DNA of 64,000 bases, taken from Dillenia suffruticosa. Lineage: Eukaryota; Streptophyta; Magnoliopsida; Dilleniales; Dilleniaceae. Every line of letters begins with the position of its first letter. Position 1 is the stretch's first letter. The stretch covers positions 13,157,701-13,221,700 of the forward strand of contig JAVTVX010000004.1 in the NCBI GenBank assembly GCA_033439265.1. Direction: 5' to 3'. A program made the translations under genes and the position numbers. Below the pieces are notes generated by a model. That model saw only the letters and a list, made by a program, of their open reading frames with translations, was not told the origin of the DNA and searched no databases. This document shows, piece by piece, positions 1-10,126 of this stretch.

Positions 1-169
1 TACCATATGGAAGGTTCCCAAGATTATTGAGATTACGACGAAAGGAATCCAAAAAATTTCAAATGCAGTCAATTATGAAAGTTTGGAGAGCTATAGAGCT
101 TTCTTTTTGTGATCTAGAGTCTCTTTTCTATTTATGAAAGATTCTGTTCGTATTTTGGAGAAGAGTGAA

Positions 170-512
170 TATTTGTCTCATAGGGTCGAATGACGATTAT
201 CGGACACCGAGAAGGTATTGTGACCAGTCAACTATATATCGAATAAGGCTTGGTCAGTGAATACCGAGCAGCTATGGGCTGCGTCCACCCAACTGGGAGA
301 TAAATCTCGTATTGACAACACACTTTAGCCAATATGCCTCATGGGTCTTGGGCCCGGAGAATTTCAAGCCTTGTAGCAATGATAGGTCTTTCAGATCAAA
401 CGGTTAATCGATTGAGCAACTGTCGACTGAATTGGCAATAGGAAGAAGGGGAGTAGTTCTGGGCTAATTATGAGTCCAATGTGATTTGGGTCGTTCTGCC
501 CATGTATTTTCA
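170..512 (-). repeat. Left LTR (3' LTR of minus-strand element)
   Basis: Positions 218-512 match 4842-5133 with many substitutions. Shared landmarks are the blocks around 'caagccttgtagcaatgata' and 'gggagtagttctggg'. The right edge at 512 reads TCA (TGA on minus), an LTR-like terminus followed by pyrimidine-rich DNA that would be the polypurine tract on minus. The portion left of about 218 is too diverged to align by eye. Confidence 0.6.
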
Positions 513-754
513 CTTGCCTTCGCTCCTATAGCCACTTCGAAGAAGGGGCCTCAGGAGTGCAATGCAGAGGGAACCTTTTAAATCTTGCGAATCAAGGATT
601 TTAATGCGGCATGTGCTGTTTCGGTTACCACGAACCATCTACAACATAGTTTTTATTCTGCACGTCTATTGATTGCCTTCCCACTACAACTTTTACTTTT
701 TTGATAGTTAGATTTCTCAACAATTCAGCTTTTCATGAGGTTCGTCTGAGAGAA

Positions 755-2228
755 ATGGCCAAAGGCTCGTCGTTTGGTTCTTCTCTCGATATCAGAGATA
801 TTGGGAGCTCCATGTCGTAGGAAGAATTGTGTGACATTCAGAGTTTCATGCTTTTAGGGGATAACTTTGAGGTTGTTTTGGCGACTGATGCCAACAGGGC
901 TAACATGGCCTTGGGGAATCAAGTCCTAATGTACAAACAATCGATAAAGTATGGTTTGAAGGTGTCGTATACCGATCCCATCGCTAAGGTTTTGCTGCGC
1001 TAAAATATCTTTCCTAGTTCACTGATTCCCAACACTTGGCGCTTGGTAGTCGCGGTTATTTCTTGTATGAGTTTTCACCATTTGCGCTTTGATTTTGAAG
1101 TTTTAGTGTCTATATTTTCACTGAAAGCTATGGAAAGAGGGATTTCACTAGAGGTTGGTTTTGTTTGTAGACTCAGCCAAAGTTGAGTTGGAAGTTCATT
1201 TATAATAAGCCCACTGCCATAGTTGGATGCACAAGTATTTCTTTGTGAAGTTCCTAGAGAAAGGTTTGATGCCAAAGCTTCCAAAGCTTAATGATGGCCC
1301 GCTTGTCAGGCTGAAGCCTTATTGGGATTACCATAATTTGAGCTTTTTCTGGTCTGTGGGCAAATATTGTGAGGCTTCTTAGAGAAGGGTGTGGATTGAG
1401 CGTCTCCTAGACGACGAGATGCTATTGTTAGCAGATCAATTGCTTGGAGAGAAGAGGAAGGTCGAGAAGCCTTTGCTGCTCGAGAAGAAGAAGAAGAAAC
1501 TTGCAAATTTTTTGCGTTCTACTACTGAGAAGTACCTGAGAGAGATCTCCATTGCTCGTCGGATGATGGAGAAATCGAAGGGAGCCCCAGATGCATCAAA
1601 AGCTTGTTCACCTGACTCGGATCCACTTGCCTCTCTTAAGACCAAGAGGAGGGGAGTGGAGTTGCAAGAGTTGTCTAAGGAAGAGGTCAACAAGAGCCTT
1701 GAGGAGAGGTTTTCAACTATCTAGGAACTAGCCCAATGGTTTATCGATGAGTTAACGAATATCGAGAGTGGTGAGTTCAGGATGAGTGTTCTGTTGATGG
1801 TACTATTGAGAATTCCCCAGAGAGATAAGGAGGCGATGTTCTCGGGGTTAGCGAGTGTAGGGGAAGTTTCCCCTGGGCATCTTGAAGACGTTGGCCTTGA
1901 GTTGCCAGAGGGCCCTGGAGCATGGCCATCTTCTGTTATTCCATTGTTGCCCATGGGGAGGGATAAATGTGTGGTGTTAGAGGAGGAGGTATTCCCCCCC
2001 GCTATCCCTATACGATCCTTTGACGGGCACAGAGGCTTGAAGGAGTATGTAACGGTGATGATCAGTGTTGGGGATAATCATCACTTCTACATGGATATCG
2101 TCGAAAGGAAGAGGATAGCCAATTGGTTTGACTTTTACCATTTGGATCTGGAGTTGAACAAGCTTTTGCTTAAGCAGGGTGACGAGGTCTTATTTTCTGT
2201 AGCTATTACAGTACTTTCTTTTTTTTAG
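755..2228 (+). pseudogene. Antisense additional ORF, gypsy-type transposon protein-like
   Basis: An ATG at 755 opens a frame that includes NTWRLVVAVISCMSFHHLRF. This resembles the 'putative gypsy-type transposon' domain (PF04195-like) seen in additional ORFs of Tat-lineage elements. Stops at about 821 and 1001 and frame changes interrupt it. Charged, Lys/Glu-rich helical segments follow (1389-1724), then another open stretch at 1782-2228. It runs opposite to gag. Domain identity is by eye and moderate; a profile search would settle it. Confidence 0.45.
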
Positions 2229-2515
2229 TGATCGTCTACTTTTCCCTTCTTTATTTACTATCTGGCGGTCATTTGCTTAGACAATGATCTTGGTAGAGTT
2301 TCAAAAGTGACATAAGGAGCAAACGTTGAGCCACATGAGGCGTCACTCTGATTAAATGGTGAATGATATTTCTCGGTTGGAGAGGGCCCTTAAGGAAATA
2401 GCTCTTTTGTTGATGGTAAAGAACATTTGGTAGGTTTTGTCTACTTGATAGATCAATTGATGGCAACTTATGTAGGAGGATGGATTCTTTCGATGGTTAG
2501 GGCGAAACTCGTATG

Positions 2516-2759
2516 TTCAGAAGGATTGGTCCCTATTGATAGGTTCCATCCTGTAGGACTAGGTGACTATGACCCGTTCGGGAAGATAAATCCCTAACGA
2601 TAGGTTTCATTCAAGAGGATAGGACAATGATGGTCTGTTCAGGAAGATAGATCCCTAATGATAGGCTCTGTTTGGGAGGATTGGGTGACTATGGCATGTT
2701 CAGGGAAATAGATCTATAACAATAAGCTCTGTTCAAGAGGATTTGGTGACATTGACCTG
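2516..2759. repeat. Tandem repeat, four 61-bp units
   Basis: Units begin at 2516, 2577, 2638 and 2699, each starting TTC(A/G)G and containing 'gata(a/g)atccctaa' and 'gaggat' blocks. Period is exactly 61 bp in all four copies, with substitutions between them. The array lies between the protease remnant and the antisense ORF. Confidence 0.85.
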
Positions 2760-2899
2760 TTCAGCACAATCGACTTGCTAAGAGAAATGAGAAACATAGT
2801 TATGGTGGAAAAATCAGTAACAGGATGTGCGCCAGGTGCTACAAGCCACTCGTCAAGAGGTACTAAGAATGCAATTGTAGAAAAGGAAAGATGCAGAGT

Positions 2900-3420
2900 T
2901 TACTTAATTGGAACCGCTGTGGATTCTGGATCACAGAGTAACTTCCTAATGCCATTAGAGGTCCTAAACTTAACCTTCATATGCTTGGTGTTCGGTAGTG
3001 CCTCCAGGGCATTCAAGCCAGGTCATCCCAAAAGCATTATAGAGCGAAGGGAGCTTAACCACATTAAACGTGGTTGATACCGTTGCATGGTCGGGTAGAG
3101 TTCCAAGGGTCACGGGCAATGAGATGATACCTTTAGGGTAAATCCATTCACCTGAGAGCCCCTTAATGGTCTAGCATGAAGCTGCAAGTACATAGGGGAG
3201 AAACCCATCTGTTGAAAGGTATTCCAATAAAGGAGATTGCAGCCGGCCCCTTGATTGATAAAGATTTTCTGACTTCGTACCATCCGATCTTAACTGTGAT
3301 AATGAAGGAGTCATGTTGGTCTGGATTGACCCCTATTAAGTTATCGTCATTAAACCCGATCATGGGCCTCTTTTTCTTGGAGAGTTCTCCGGCACGGGTA
3401 GCAAGAACCTAATTAGATGC
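2900..3420 (-). pseudogene. Degenerate Ty3 aspartic protease region
   Basis: Downstream of gag on the minus strand the translation reads GLSGEWIYPKGIISLPVTLG and then SLYNAFGMTWPE. These match the conserved 'G..GE...P.G.I.LPVT.G' and 'YN.I.GRP' blocks of plant Ty3 protease domains. The catalytic region upstream is eroded. Directly afterwards, where reverse transcriptase would be expected, the sequence changes to a 61-bp tandem repeat, so the polymerase has been lost. Confidence 0.6.
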
Positions 3421-3639
3421 AGAACCAGATGGTTCTATCTTTTTAAAGATTGGAGCTACTAAGTGCCCCTCCTTATTTGCTTGTGTTTGTACTGGATCAC
3501 AAGATGTAGCGCTCATAAGATGTGGGTCAAGAGGTAAGGCTATGAAGGGTTGTACTCACCTTACACTTGGAGAATCACCCCATATGGTCGGTTGTGTGTT
3601 TCTCCTGGTACCAGTTGGTTGACTAGCCTTGGGAGAGTC

Positions 3640-4330
3640 ATTCTCTTTTCGCATTGATGAATCTTTAGAGTTGACCACTTCGGATGAGGAGCTCAAGTAA
3701 ATCTTTCAGCCTTTTGCATTGGTCAATCAGGTAGCCAGAGTCCCAATGGAAGTGGTAGTATTGAGTTTTGTCTTTCTCCAGATAATCCTCTGTAGGGCAA
3801 GGGGGCCACCTAACATAGGGTTTTTTTTTTATCTAGGGGAGCACCAAATTAGGAGTGTCATTCAGAGGTATGTAGCTGGTAAATCTTTGTCGTTGTGAGG
3901 GCCCTTAGTGGGCCTTCTCGAGTGAGGACTGACAAGGTGATCGGCTACGCTCTTTCTGATCCAATCGATTATGTCACTTGTCATAGGCTTCAACGTCTTC
4001 TGCAGCAATGTATTTCTCCGCTAAAGCATAAAATTCTTGAACAATGGATGAAAGATTCTTAGTGAAGGACTTCTTCATTCCGGACGACCGTAATCCTGTG
4101 AGCAACACTGCCAACGCGATAGAATAGTCTAGTCCGGAGACATTCAGCATCTTTGTCTTGAACTTTTCAAGGAAGTCTCTTATCGGCTCATATTCCCTCT
4201 GTTGTAATGAGAGAAGGGACGTGGACTTTCTTTTGGCTTCTCTACTAATGACAAAGTATGCTTCAAACTATTGTCAAAACTAAGGAAAACTCTTAACACT
4301 GAATGGGGAGAGTGAATTAAACCATGTCAA
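3640..4330 (-). pseudogene. Degenerate Ty3 gag
   Basis: Minus-strand translation contains 'QREYEPIRDFLEKFKTKML', followed by a stretch reading LTGLRSSGMKKSF and an EFYALAEKYIAAEDVEA segment. These are characteristic of the retrotransposon gag capsid domain of plant Ty3 elements. Further on is the conserved gag C-terminal block YYHFHWDSGYLIDQCKRLKD, the usual K-YC-FH--HGH-T--C--LK motif. Stops and frame changes break the frame, so no full-length product is possible. Confidence 0.7.
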
Positions 4331-4767
4331 CATGTTACCTTTTTGATTTGTTGGAAAATGTTTGTACATGGCGGCGTCTTACATGTCCCTCGAGATCATC
4401 AAAGTGATGAAGTGGGCGACGTGGTTTCAAGGATCGGTGGTATCATTATACCTTTCTAAAGGAGAGAGTAGCACATTGCGAGGCATTGGCTCAAAAGAGA
4501 TCTTGGGATTGAATGGTGAGAGGCCAGTAGAGTGCAAAGCGGGCTCGTCTCTTATCAAGGTGTCAACTAGTTTATGTGGCCAGCTGAAGGATGGGCCTCA
4601 GTGGATTAGTGTTGATAAGAGATCTTGTTGGGTTATTTGCCACATACTATGCCATATTCATTGGGGAGGTGGTGCGCCCCTCCATCAAAGACGCAACTCT
4701 GGAGGTTGCCTTAGTCATTCTTTGGGGAGACATTTTCTTTCAACAAAACTATATATCTTTCTAGTCT

Positions 4768-4786
4768 GTTCCCATGGATGGCACCA
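4768..4786 (-). other. Primer-binding site of Ty3 element
   Basis: On minus this reads TGGTGCCATCCATGGGAA, close to the TGGCGCCGTCTGTGGGAA-type primer-binding sites of plant Ty3 elements. It sits six bases inside the right LTR, which fixes the element's orientation as minus. Confidence 0.6.
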
Positions 4787-4792
4787 ATCTAT

Positions 4793-5133
4793 TGGATGTG
4801 GCTTCACAGATGATGGCTCTGCTAATTCAAACTGAAATTTATTCGTGATCAGGCAACTATCTATCGGTTAGGGCTTGGTCGGTGAATATTGAGTAGGTAT
4901 GAGCCGTGTCCATCAATTAGGAGATAAATTCCGTATTGATGACACGTTTTAGCCGATATGCTCCATAGGTTAGGGACCCAGAGGATTTCAAGCCTTGTAG
5001 CAATGATAGGCCTTTCAGATGAAAAAGTTGATCAATCAAGCAACTGAAAACTGAATGGGTAACAAGAAAGAGGGGAGTAGTTCTGGGTTAATTATGAGTC
5101 CAATGTGATTTGGGTCATTTTGACTATGTATCA
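4793..5133 (-). repeat. Right LTR (5' LTR of minus-strand element)
   Basis: This is the counterpart of 170-512. It ends at 5133 in TCA and starts near 4793 beside the primer-binding site. Heavy divergence between the two LTRs indicates an old insertion. Confidence 0.6.
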
Positions 5134-6189
5134 TCAGGTTCATTTACTTAGACCAGTACATGCAAGAAATTCGTTAAATTTCAAATTGAATACCCAATGG
5201 GGTGTTTAAGCTATATAACATGGTTAAACATTTCTACCACAAAAAATGGTTAAACATGATGTATGATTGCAATATATATGTACATCTTTTGGATAAATTA
5301 TTGTTTTACTTGTTATGATTTATTGAGAATCATAAAAAAATGAAAAGGAAAATGAAATTTTTTTTTTTGAAAAGTTTGCCAAACCTATGGTGAAGATCGA
5401 GGATTTTTGTTTTCAAATTTATTTCATCTTTATCTGAGCTTAGAACTATGAGCAAAAGAAATGTATAAGGTGTCTAACCCTAAAAACCTAAAATTTATTT
5501 AGGTATATCCATTTTTGGTTTAATTTTTTAAACTCTTGTACACTAACTTGATTCCACATTTTAGTCTTTTCTTTAATTGTAAAACAAAACAAGTATAATG
5601 AGAGTTGAAATTGTGAATAAAGCCATTGCTGATGATAACACGTGCCTCTATTGAGAGTGTGATTTGAGATAATACATGTTTCATTTGCACTTTTCACTAT
5701 GCTTACGTTATCATATATTTTGATATAATGTCTCATGCACTCTATATGCTGATATCAATCTTGTCATACATGTTGTACATATTATGCATATTTTTTATTC
5801 CCTTTCTACTCACTCAATTTATACTAACCGTGATCCTTATTTTCAAGTAATGAGAGAGCTGAATGGGAGTTAGAGGGTAGAGGTGATTGAGGCAAGGAAC
5901 TTGGATCCTTATTTTGTCTTCAACCCCTTTTACATTGTACTTTGGGTATGATAATAGTTATGAATTATATTTTTGTATTTTAGAATGTATTTATGTATTC
6001 TTTTGTGTGGTATCGGTTGTACCACAAGTTTAAATATATAGTTATTGGCCAAGTGGGTCTTATGAATAGTTTGTTTACTGTTATCTTTATATGCTATTTT
6101 AAGATGTTCTTGGCGGTCACAAGGGTCATTATGCCAACTTATTGATTATAAAAGTGGTCCCTATTACTGTTTCAGGTTTAATGCTAGCC
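5134..6189. other. AT-rich interval, no gene recognised
   Basis: The sequence is AT-rich with short poly-A/T runs. The open frames here are short and resemble nothing recognisable. Around 5800-6110 it looks like decayed LTR DNA, but no partner copy is visible in the window. Confidence 0.5.
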
Positions 6190-6225
6190 CTAGGTAGCTA
6201 CATAAAATATGGGAGATTTTGTCAA

Positions 6226-7130
6226 TTTTTTGGATGCAGTAAAGGAGGAAGCACGAAGATATATGTATGCTGGCTGGCAACAGCCCCCTATTTTTCACCT
6301 AATGTTTGCTAACGACTTGCTTTTGTTTGGAGACGCTTTCCAATGACCGAATGAAGTGTTTTTACCTTCTACAAATTTTAGATCAGAAAGTTAGTTCTGA
6401 AAGGACACATTTTTCTCTAAAAATGTGCCATAATCAATTCGTAAAGATATCACCTAATGTAAGAGTTTTAATCCTATTAGTGACTTGGGAAGACATTTGA
6501 GGGTTCCTCTTCTACGTGGCAGAGTCAACAAGAATACTTGTGTATCGTGAACAAAATTAGGTGCAGATTGACTGGATGGAAAGCTAATGGTTTATCTATG
6601 GCAGGAAGGATGACCTTAACCTAACCGGTGATTTTTGCCATTTCTATCTATACCACACAATCAGCTAAGCTTCCTTATGGATTGTGTGAGGAAATTGAAA
6701 AGAACTCAACAAAATATTGCATAAGGTCGTGATGCACATTAAAGTAAGTTCCATTGGATTGGATGGAAACATATATATCAACCAAAAGATATGGGTGAAT
6801 CTAATAACTCTTTTGACGAAGGTCGGCTAGCAAATTTAAAGTGCATCTACTTTCGTATGGATTTAGTTCAAGTCGAAATATGAGGGGAGTTGATTGGCAA
6901 AAGCAGTGTGTTATCAAGGCTGCTAATTCAAAATTTTGGAAATATATAGGGAAGTTGTGGCCCAAGTTGAGTACGAACAAAACATTTACTATTGGCAATG
7001 GGATGGATGTTGATTTTTGGACTGAATCTTGGCTTTTGGATGAACAATTAAAGGGGAAAATTATTGAGTGATTGGCTTCCTCGGGGGGAATGAAATTGGA
7101 ATAACTTGTAACTTTTGCTTCCACGTAACT
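6226..7130 (+). pseudogene. L1 reverse transcriptase, C-terminal part
   Basis: The translation includes HLMFANDLLLFGDAF, the RT catalytic box with FADD altered to FAND. It is followed by the 'GVDWQKQCVIKAANSKFWKY' and IGNGMDVDFWTESWLLDEQL segments typical of the plant L1 region after RT. Several frame changes occur (for example near 6340, 6480 and 6610). The first Asp-to-Asn change and the frameshifts make it inactive. Confidence 0.75.
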
Positions 7131-7177
7131 TGGTTAGTTTATTTTCATATTCATCGCCTCTTCCCCGTGATTCTTTA

Positions 7178-7193
7178 GGAAATAATATTCTTT
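7178..7193 (+). repeat. Left target-site duplication of SINE-like insert
   Basis: GGAAATAATATTCTTT is repeated exactly at 8350-8365. Joining L1 across the pair restores a continuous L1-like reading DSLGNNILCW. Confidence 0.8.
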
Positions 7194-7353
7194 TTTATTT
7201 TTTAATATCATCAAATGGTATCCAGAATCATATTTTGATTAATCTACTCTGACCGTTGTTGAATTTAATTTAGGTAGAGCTCTCATAATATAATATTTTC
7301 TATTATCAAATTTTAAATTCAAAATTTGATTAAAAAATTTTATACTTTTATCC

Positions 7354-7367
7354 ATTAAACCAACTAT
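7354..7367 (+). repeat. Left target-site duplication of RTE LINE
   Basis: ATTAAACCAACTAT recurs at 8328-8341. The RTE LINE fills exactly the space between the two copies. Confidence 0.75.
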
Positions 7368-8327
7368 TTTTTACAGATGATATAGTGTTAGTTGATGAAA
7401 TTAAGGAGGGTATTAGTGTTAATTAGAGTTATGGAGGGTCACATTGGAATCTCAAAAGTTTACACTGAGTAGATCGAAAACTGAGTATATGACATGCAAA
7501 TTTAGCAATGTCATCGGAATGATAAAAAAACGATTAGACTAAATGGACAAAATGTTTCAAAAAGTAAACGATTTAGATATTTAACTTATATCATTCAAAA
7601 TAATGATAATATAGATGAAGATGTAAACGATAGAATACAAGTGATTTGGATGAAATGGAGAAAGACATCCGGAATTCTTTGTGATCACATGATACCAATG
7701 CATTTAAAGAAAAAATTTTATAGAACCACGGTTAGATCTGTATTATTGTATTATATTGAGTGTTGTGCTATTAAATAACAATAAGAACGAAAAATGGTCG
7801 TAGTAAAAATGATGATATTTAGATAGATGTGTGGCAAAACTAGTAGAGATATAATTAAGAATGAAGAGATTCATAATAAATTGGGAGTTAATTCAATTGT
7901 GGATAAAATGCAAGAATGTCGTCTGAGATATTTTGGGCATGTGCAAAGATGACTCATGGACGCACCGATTAGAAGAACTGAGATTTAAATATAAAAGATT
8001 TAATAAAATGTAGAGATATACCGTTAAAAATTTGGATGCAAATTATTCGTAAAAACATGATAGTTAAGAGTTTAAACGAAAAAATAAGTTTAGATAGGAA
8101 TGAGTGGTATAAAAGAATTCGCACAAATTAAACTATTATATTTAAGATATATTTATATTTATTTATTTTTACTTTTACTTATTTATTTATTTTTATTTTT
8201 ATTTATTTATGTATTTATTTACTCATTATCTTTGTATTTATTTATTTACTTTGATTATTTTTATATTTGTTTCTCAAATGGTTGATACTAAAGTATTAAA
8301 ACTAAAACTCAATTTGTTGTTATATCT
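7368..8327 (+). mobile_element. RTE-clade LINE, 5'-truncated copy
   Basis: The copy begins at the RT catalytic box, FTDDIVLVDEIKEG, so it is severely 5'-truncated. It continues with the hallmark RTE C-terminal blocks: WMKWRKTSGILCDHMIPMHL, KFYRTTVRSVLLYYIECC, and a RWFGHVQR-like segment. After the coding part comes a TTTA-type simple repeat (8144-8260). It is flanked by a 14-bp duplication (7354-7367 and 8328-8341). Stops and frameshifts are present throughout the RT remnant. Confidence 0.8.
8144..8260 (+). repeat. TTTA-rich microsatellite, 3' tail of RTE LINE
   Basis: The sequence is an imperfect run of (ATTT) units with occasional TTTATA. Simple-repeat 3' tails are typical of RTE LINEs. 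The open frames over this run are low-complexity artefacts. Confidence 0.7.
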
Positions 8328-8341
8328 ATTAAACCAACTAT
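8328..8341 (+). repeat. Right target-site duplication of RTE LINE
   Basis: Exact copy of 7354-7367, following the 3' end of the RTE LINE. Confidence 0.75.
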
Positions 8342-8349
8342 CCGTCAAC

Positions 8350-8365
8350 GGAAATAATATTCTTT
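8350..8365 (+). repeat. Right target-site duplication of SINE-like insert
   Basis: Exact copy of 7178-7193. The L1 reading resumes immediately (NNILCW, then SIKSAYDVLG). Confidence 0.8.
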
Positions 8366-9129
8366 GTTGGTGCATGGAAAAGAATATTTCTTTTTCTATT
8401 AAAAGTGCATATGATGTCCTAGGTTAGTACAATTGGACTCCAAAAGAAGAAATTTGGAAGTGGAAGGGTGCAAGCGCATCCTTGTTTTCTTGTGGAAAAT
8501 GGCTCATATAATAAGTTAATGACTAATGAATTAAGTAACCTTTTATCTGGAACTAACCCGATGTGCTTTTCTTATCCTAGGGATTAAAGACAATACTTCA
8601 TGTTATAAGGGATTGCATTTTTGCTCGAGTAATTTTGTCCACGATGGTGCCTTTCTCTTTTTGGGCTCAATTTTTTTGTCTTGGATCTTTATTCGTGGTT
8701 TCATGCTGAATTTTAAATATGCAAGTTCCATGGTTTTAAATGTGTCTTGGTCCTCTTGTTTGGTTCGGATCAACTCATTATTATTTTTTGATGTAAGTAA
8801 ATACTTATCACCAATTTATATCTGGATTTAACCTGATTAGTCTGACCGAGTACTATAGGGCCTATTAAGGGATGACTCTTCCAATACCTATCTTTTTATT
8901 TTTAAAATTCGAATTTAACATTTTAATTAAGAGAATTTAGTGTCCAACTACTACACTCATACCTCATTGGTGTCTACTTGTTATTATGGTAATGGCATAA
9001 TAGGGCCATCTTTGATACAACCTTTTAAAGACCCCGAAACCTAGTTTAAGAATTCTTTATTGCATTAATATGGGTGACGGTATTTTATGAGAGTCTATTA
9101 ACGTTGGCTGTAAAACTTTCTAATGAATG

Positions 9130-9560
9130 GGTTACCATGGTGCTAACAAAAGAAATCGAGGACCAGCCGGGTATGGTGGCCTCATAAAAGATTGCAATGG
9201 CTCTTGGGTTGGTGGTTTTGTAAAAAATTTAGGGTCCTGTACCACTTGTGCTGCAATGTTGTGAGAGCATATGAACGCTTAAAATTGATTTGGGACATCG
9301 GTTTTTCAGGTATTGTGATATCGAAAATAGATTCTATTGTTTTGGTTCAATCACATTCGCATGGTACTTTAGGGGTGGATGCCTACAAATTCTTGTGAAA
9401 GATGATTGTGTATTATCGCAGATGTTTGTGTAACACAAAGAGAAATAATGATTTTGCAATTCCGGGGAGATCGATACCAATGCAAATTGAATTATTAATC
9501 AAAATTTACAACGTGAGTATAGTTTGCATATTCTTGTTGATCATCTAACAATTTTCTATT
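9130..9560 (+). pseudogene. L1 RNase H domain remnant
   Basis: RGPAGYGGLIKDCNGSWVGG and FVKNLGSCTTCAAML align by eye with the 'NPGPAG.GG.IRD..G.W..GF....G' start of plant L1 RNase H domains. The rest continues with frame changes, giving a degenerate version of the SDS...DACKKLL part. Followed by an A-rich tail that closes the LINE. Confidence 0.65.
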
Positions 9561-9670
9561 ATTTCCCTTTTGCTGATAGTGCCGGAATAAAAATACTCAG
9601 CGGTATGATCTCTTACCTTGTGTTTTCTTTTTGGACTCTGACCCCCTTTGTCTTAAAAAAATAAAAAAGG

Positions 9671-10085
9671 TTTAAATATCTTAGGGGCAATGTGATCTCT
9701 CGGCCTCAAGGGGTACAGGTTGTACATTCTAGATTTAAAAAATCATAGTATTCTACCGTCTATTAAATATATGGTAATTTTGTGCTGAGAACCGTTTTTC
9801 TCAACGTTTTCTATATCTTAGACTCCGTCACATGATCTTCTTTATTGGAAATGCTATTCCAATTTCCTCATATATTAAAAATTCAACAATTCTTCCAACA
9901 AATGTTTATCTGGCTTTGGCGACCATTGACTTTTCGTACGAAAGGTCCTTTCCTTTGGCCCAGGATGATAGAAACACGCATCTGTCTAAAAAACACTTTT
10001 TTACAAATAATAACAATAAAGAAAGATCTTGACATTAAGCTCAAATGCATATGAACTTGCAAATAAAACTCATAAATTCCAGGGT
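9671..10085. other. Unassigned interval between LINE and CACTA
   Basis: No recognisable gene. Two overlapping open frames (9832-10054) have no match I know. Confidence 0.4.
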
Positions 10086-10126
10086 CACATTAATTTCTTT
10101 TGAGAAGTCAACAGTTGGGAATTTCT

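Larger units (their letters stand above)
170..5133 (-). mobile_element. Decayed Ty3 retrotransposon, Tat-like layout, minus strand
   Basis: Two diverged direct repeats, seen at 218-512 and 4842-5133, bracket an internal region. On the minus strand this region encodes a degenerate Ty3 gag followed by a protease region. The minus-strand primer-binding site TGGTGCCATCCATGGGAA lies next to the right repeat, and a purine-rich tract (read on minus) lies just inside the left one. No reverse transcriptase, RNase H or integrase is recognisable. The left half instead carries a plus-strand (antisense) reading frame. An extra antisense ORF is known from Tat-lineage Ty3 elements, so the assignment to a non-autonomous Tat derivative is an inference from organisation. 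The left boundary is approximate. Confidence 0.7.
7194..8349 (-). mobile_element. Probable tRNA-derived SINE on minus strand, split by an RTE LINE
   Basis: The insert between the 16-bp direct repeats, minus the RTE LINE inside it, leaves about 170 bp. On minus it starts with a box-A-like TAGTTGGTTTAATGG (across 8341/7367). About 40 nt on is an AT-degraded box-B-like ATTTTGAATTT, and it ends in an A-rich tail beside the 7193 repeat. That is the layout of a plant tRNA-derived SINE. The box B assignment relies on assumed C-to-T and G-to-A decay, so the SINE identity is tentative; the insertion itself is well supported. Confidence 0.5.
6190..9670 (+). mobile_element. L1-type LINE, 5'-truncated and interrupted
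   Basis: Three consecutive L1 landmarks are recognisable on the plus strand. First is an RT block with FANDLLLFGDAF (the FADDLLLF catalytic motif, one Asp changed to Asn) at about 6300. Second is the zf-RVT-like block (SIKSAYDVLG, IWKWKGA, LHVIRDC-like) at 8350-8650. Third is an RNase H domain (RGPAGYGGLIKDCNGSWVGG) at 9130-9560. It ends in an A-rich tail near 9655-9670. The copy is broken by stops and frameshifts and split by an insertion between 7193 and 8350. Confidence 0.8.

Noticed and set aside
8100..8285. Hydrophobic frame that could be mistaken for a small membrane protein
   Set aside because: It is the TTTA microsatellite tail of the RTE LINE.
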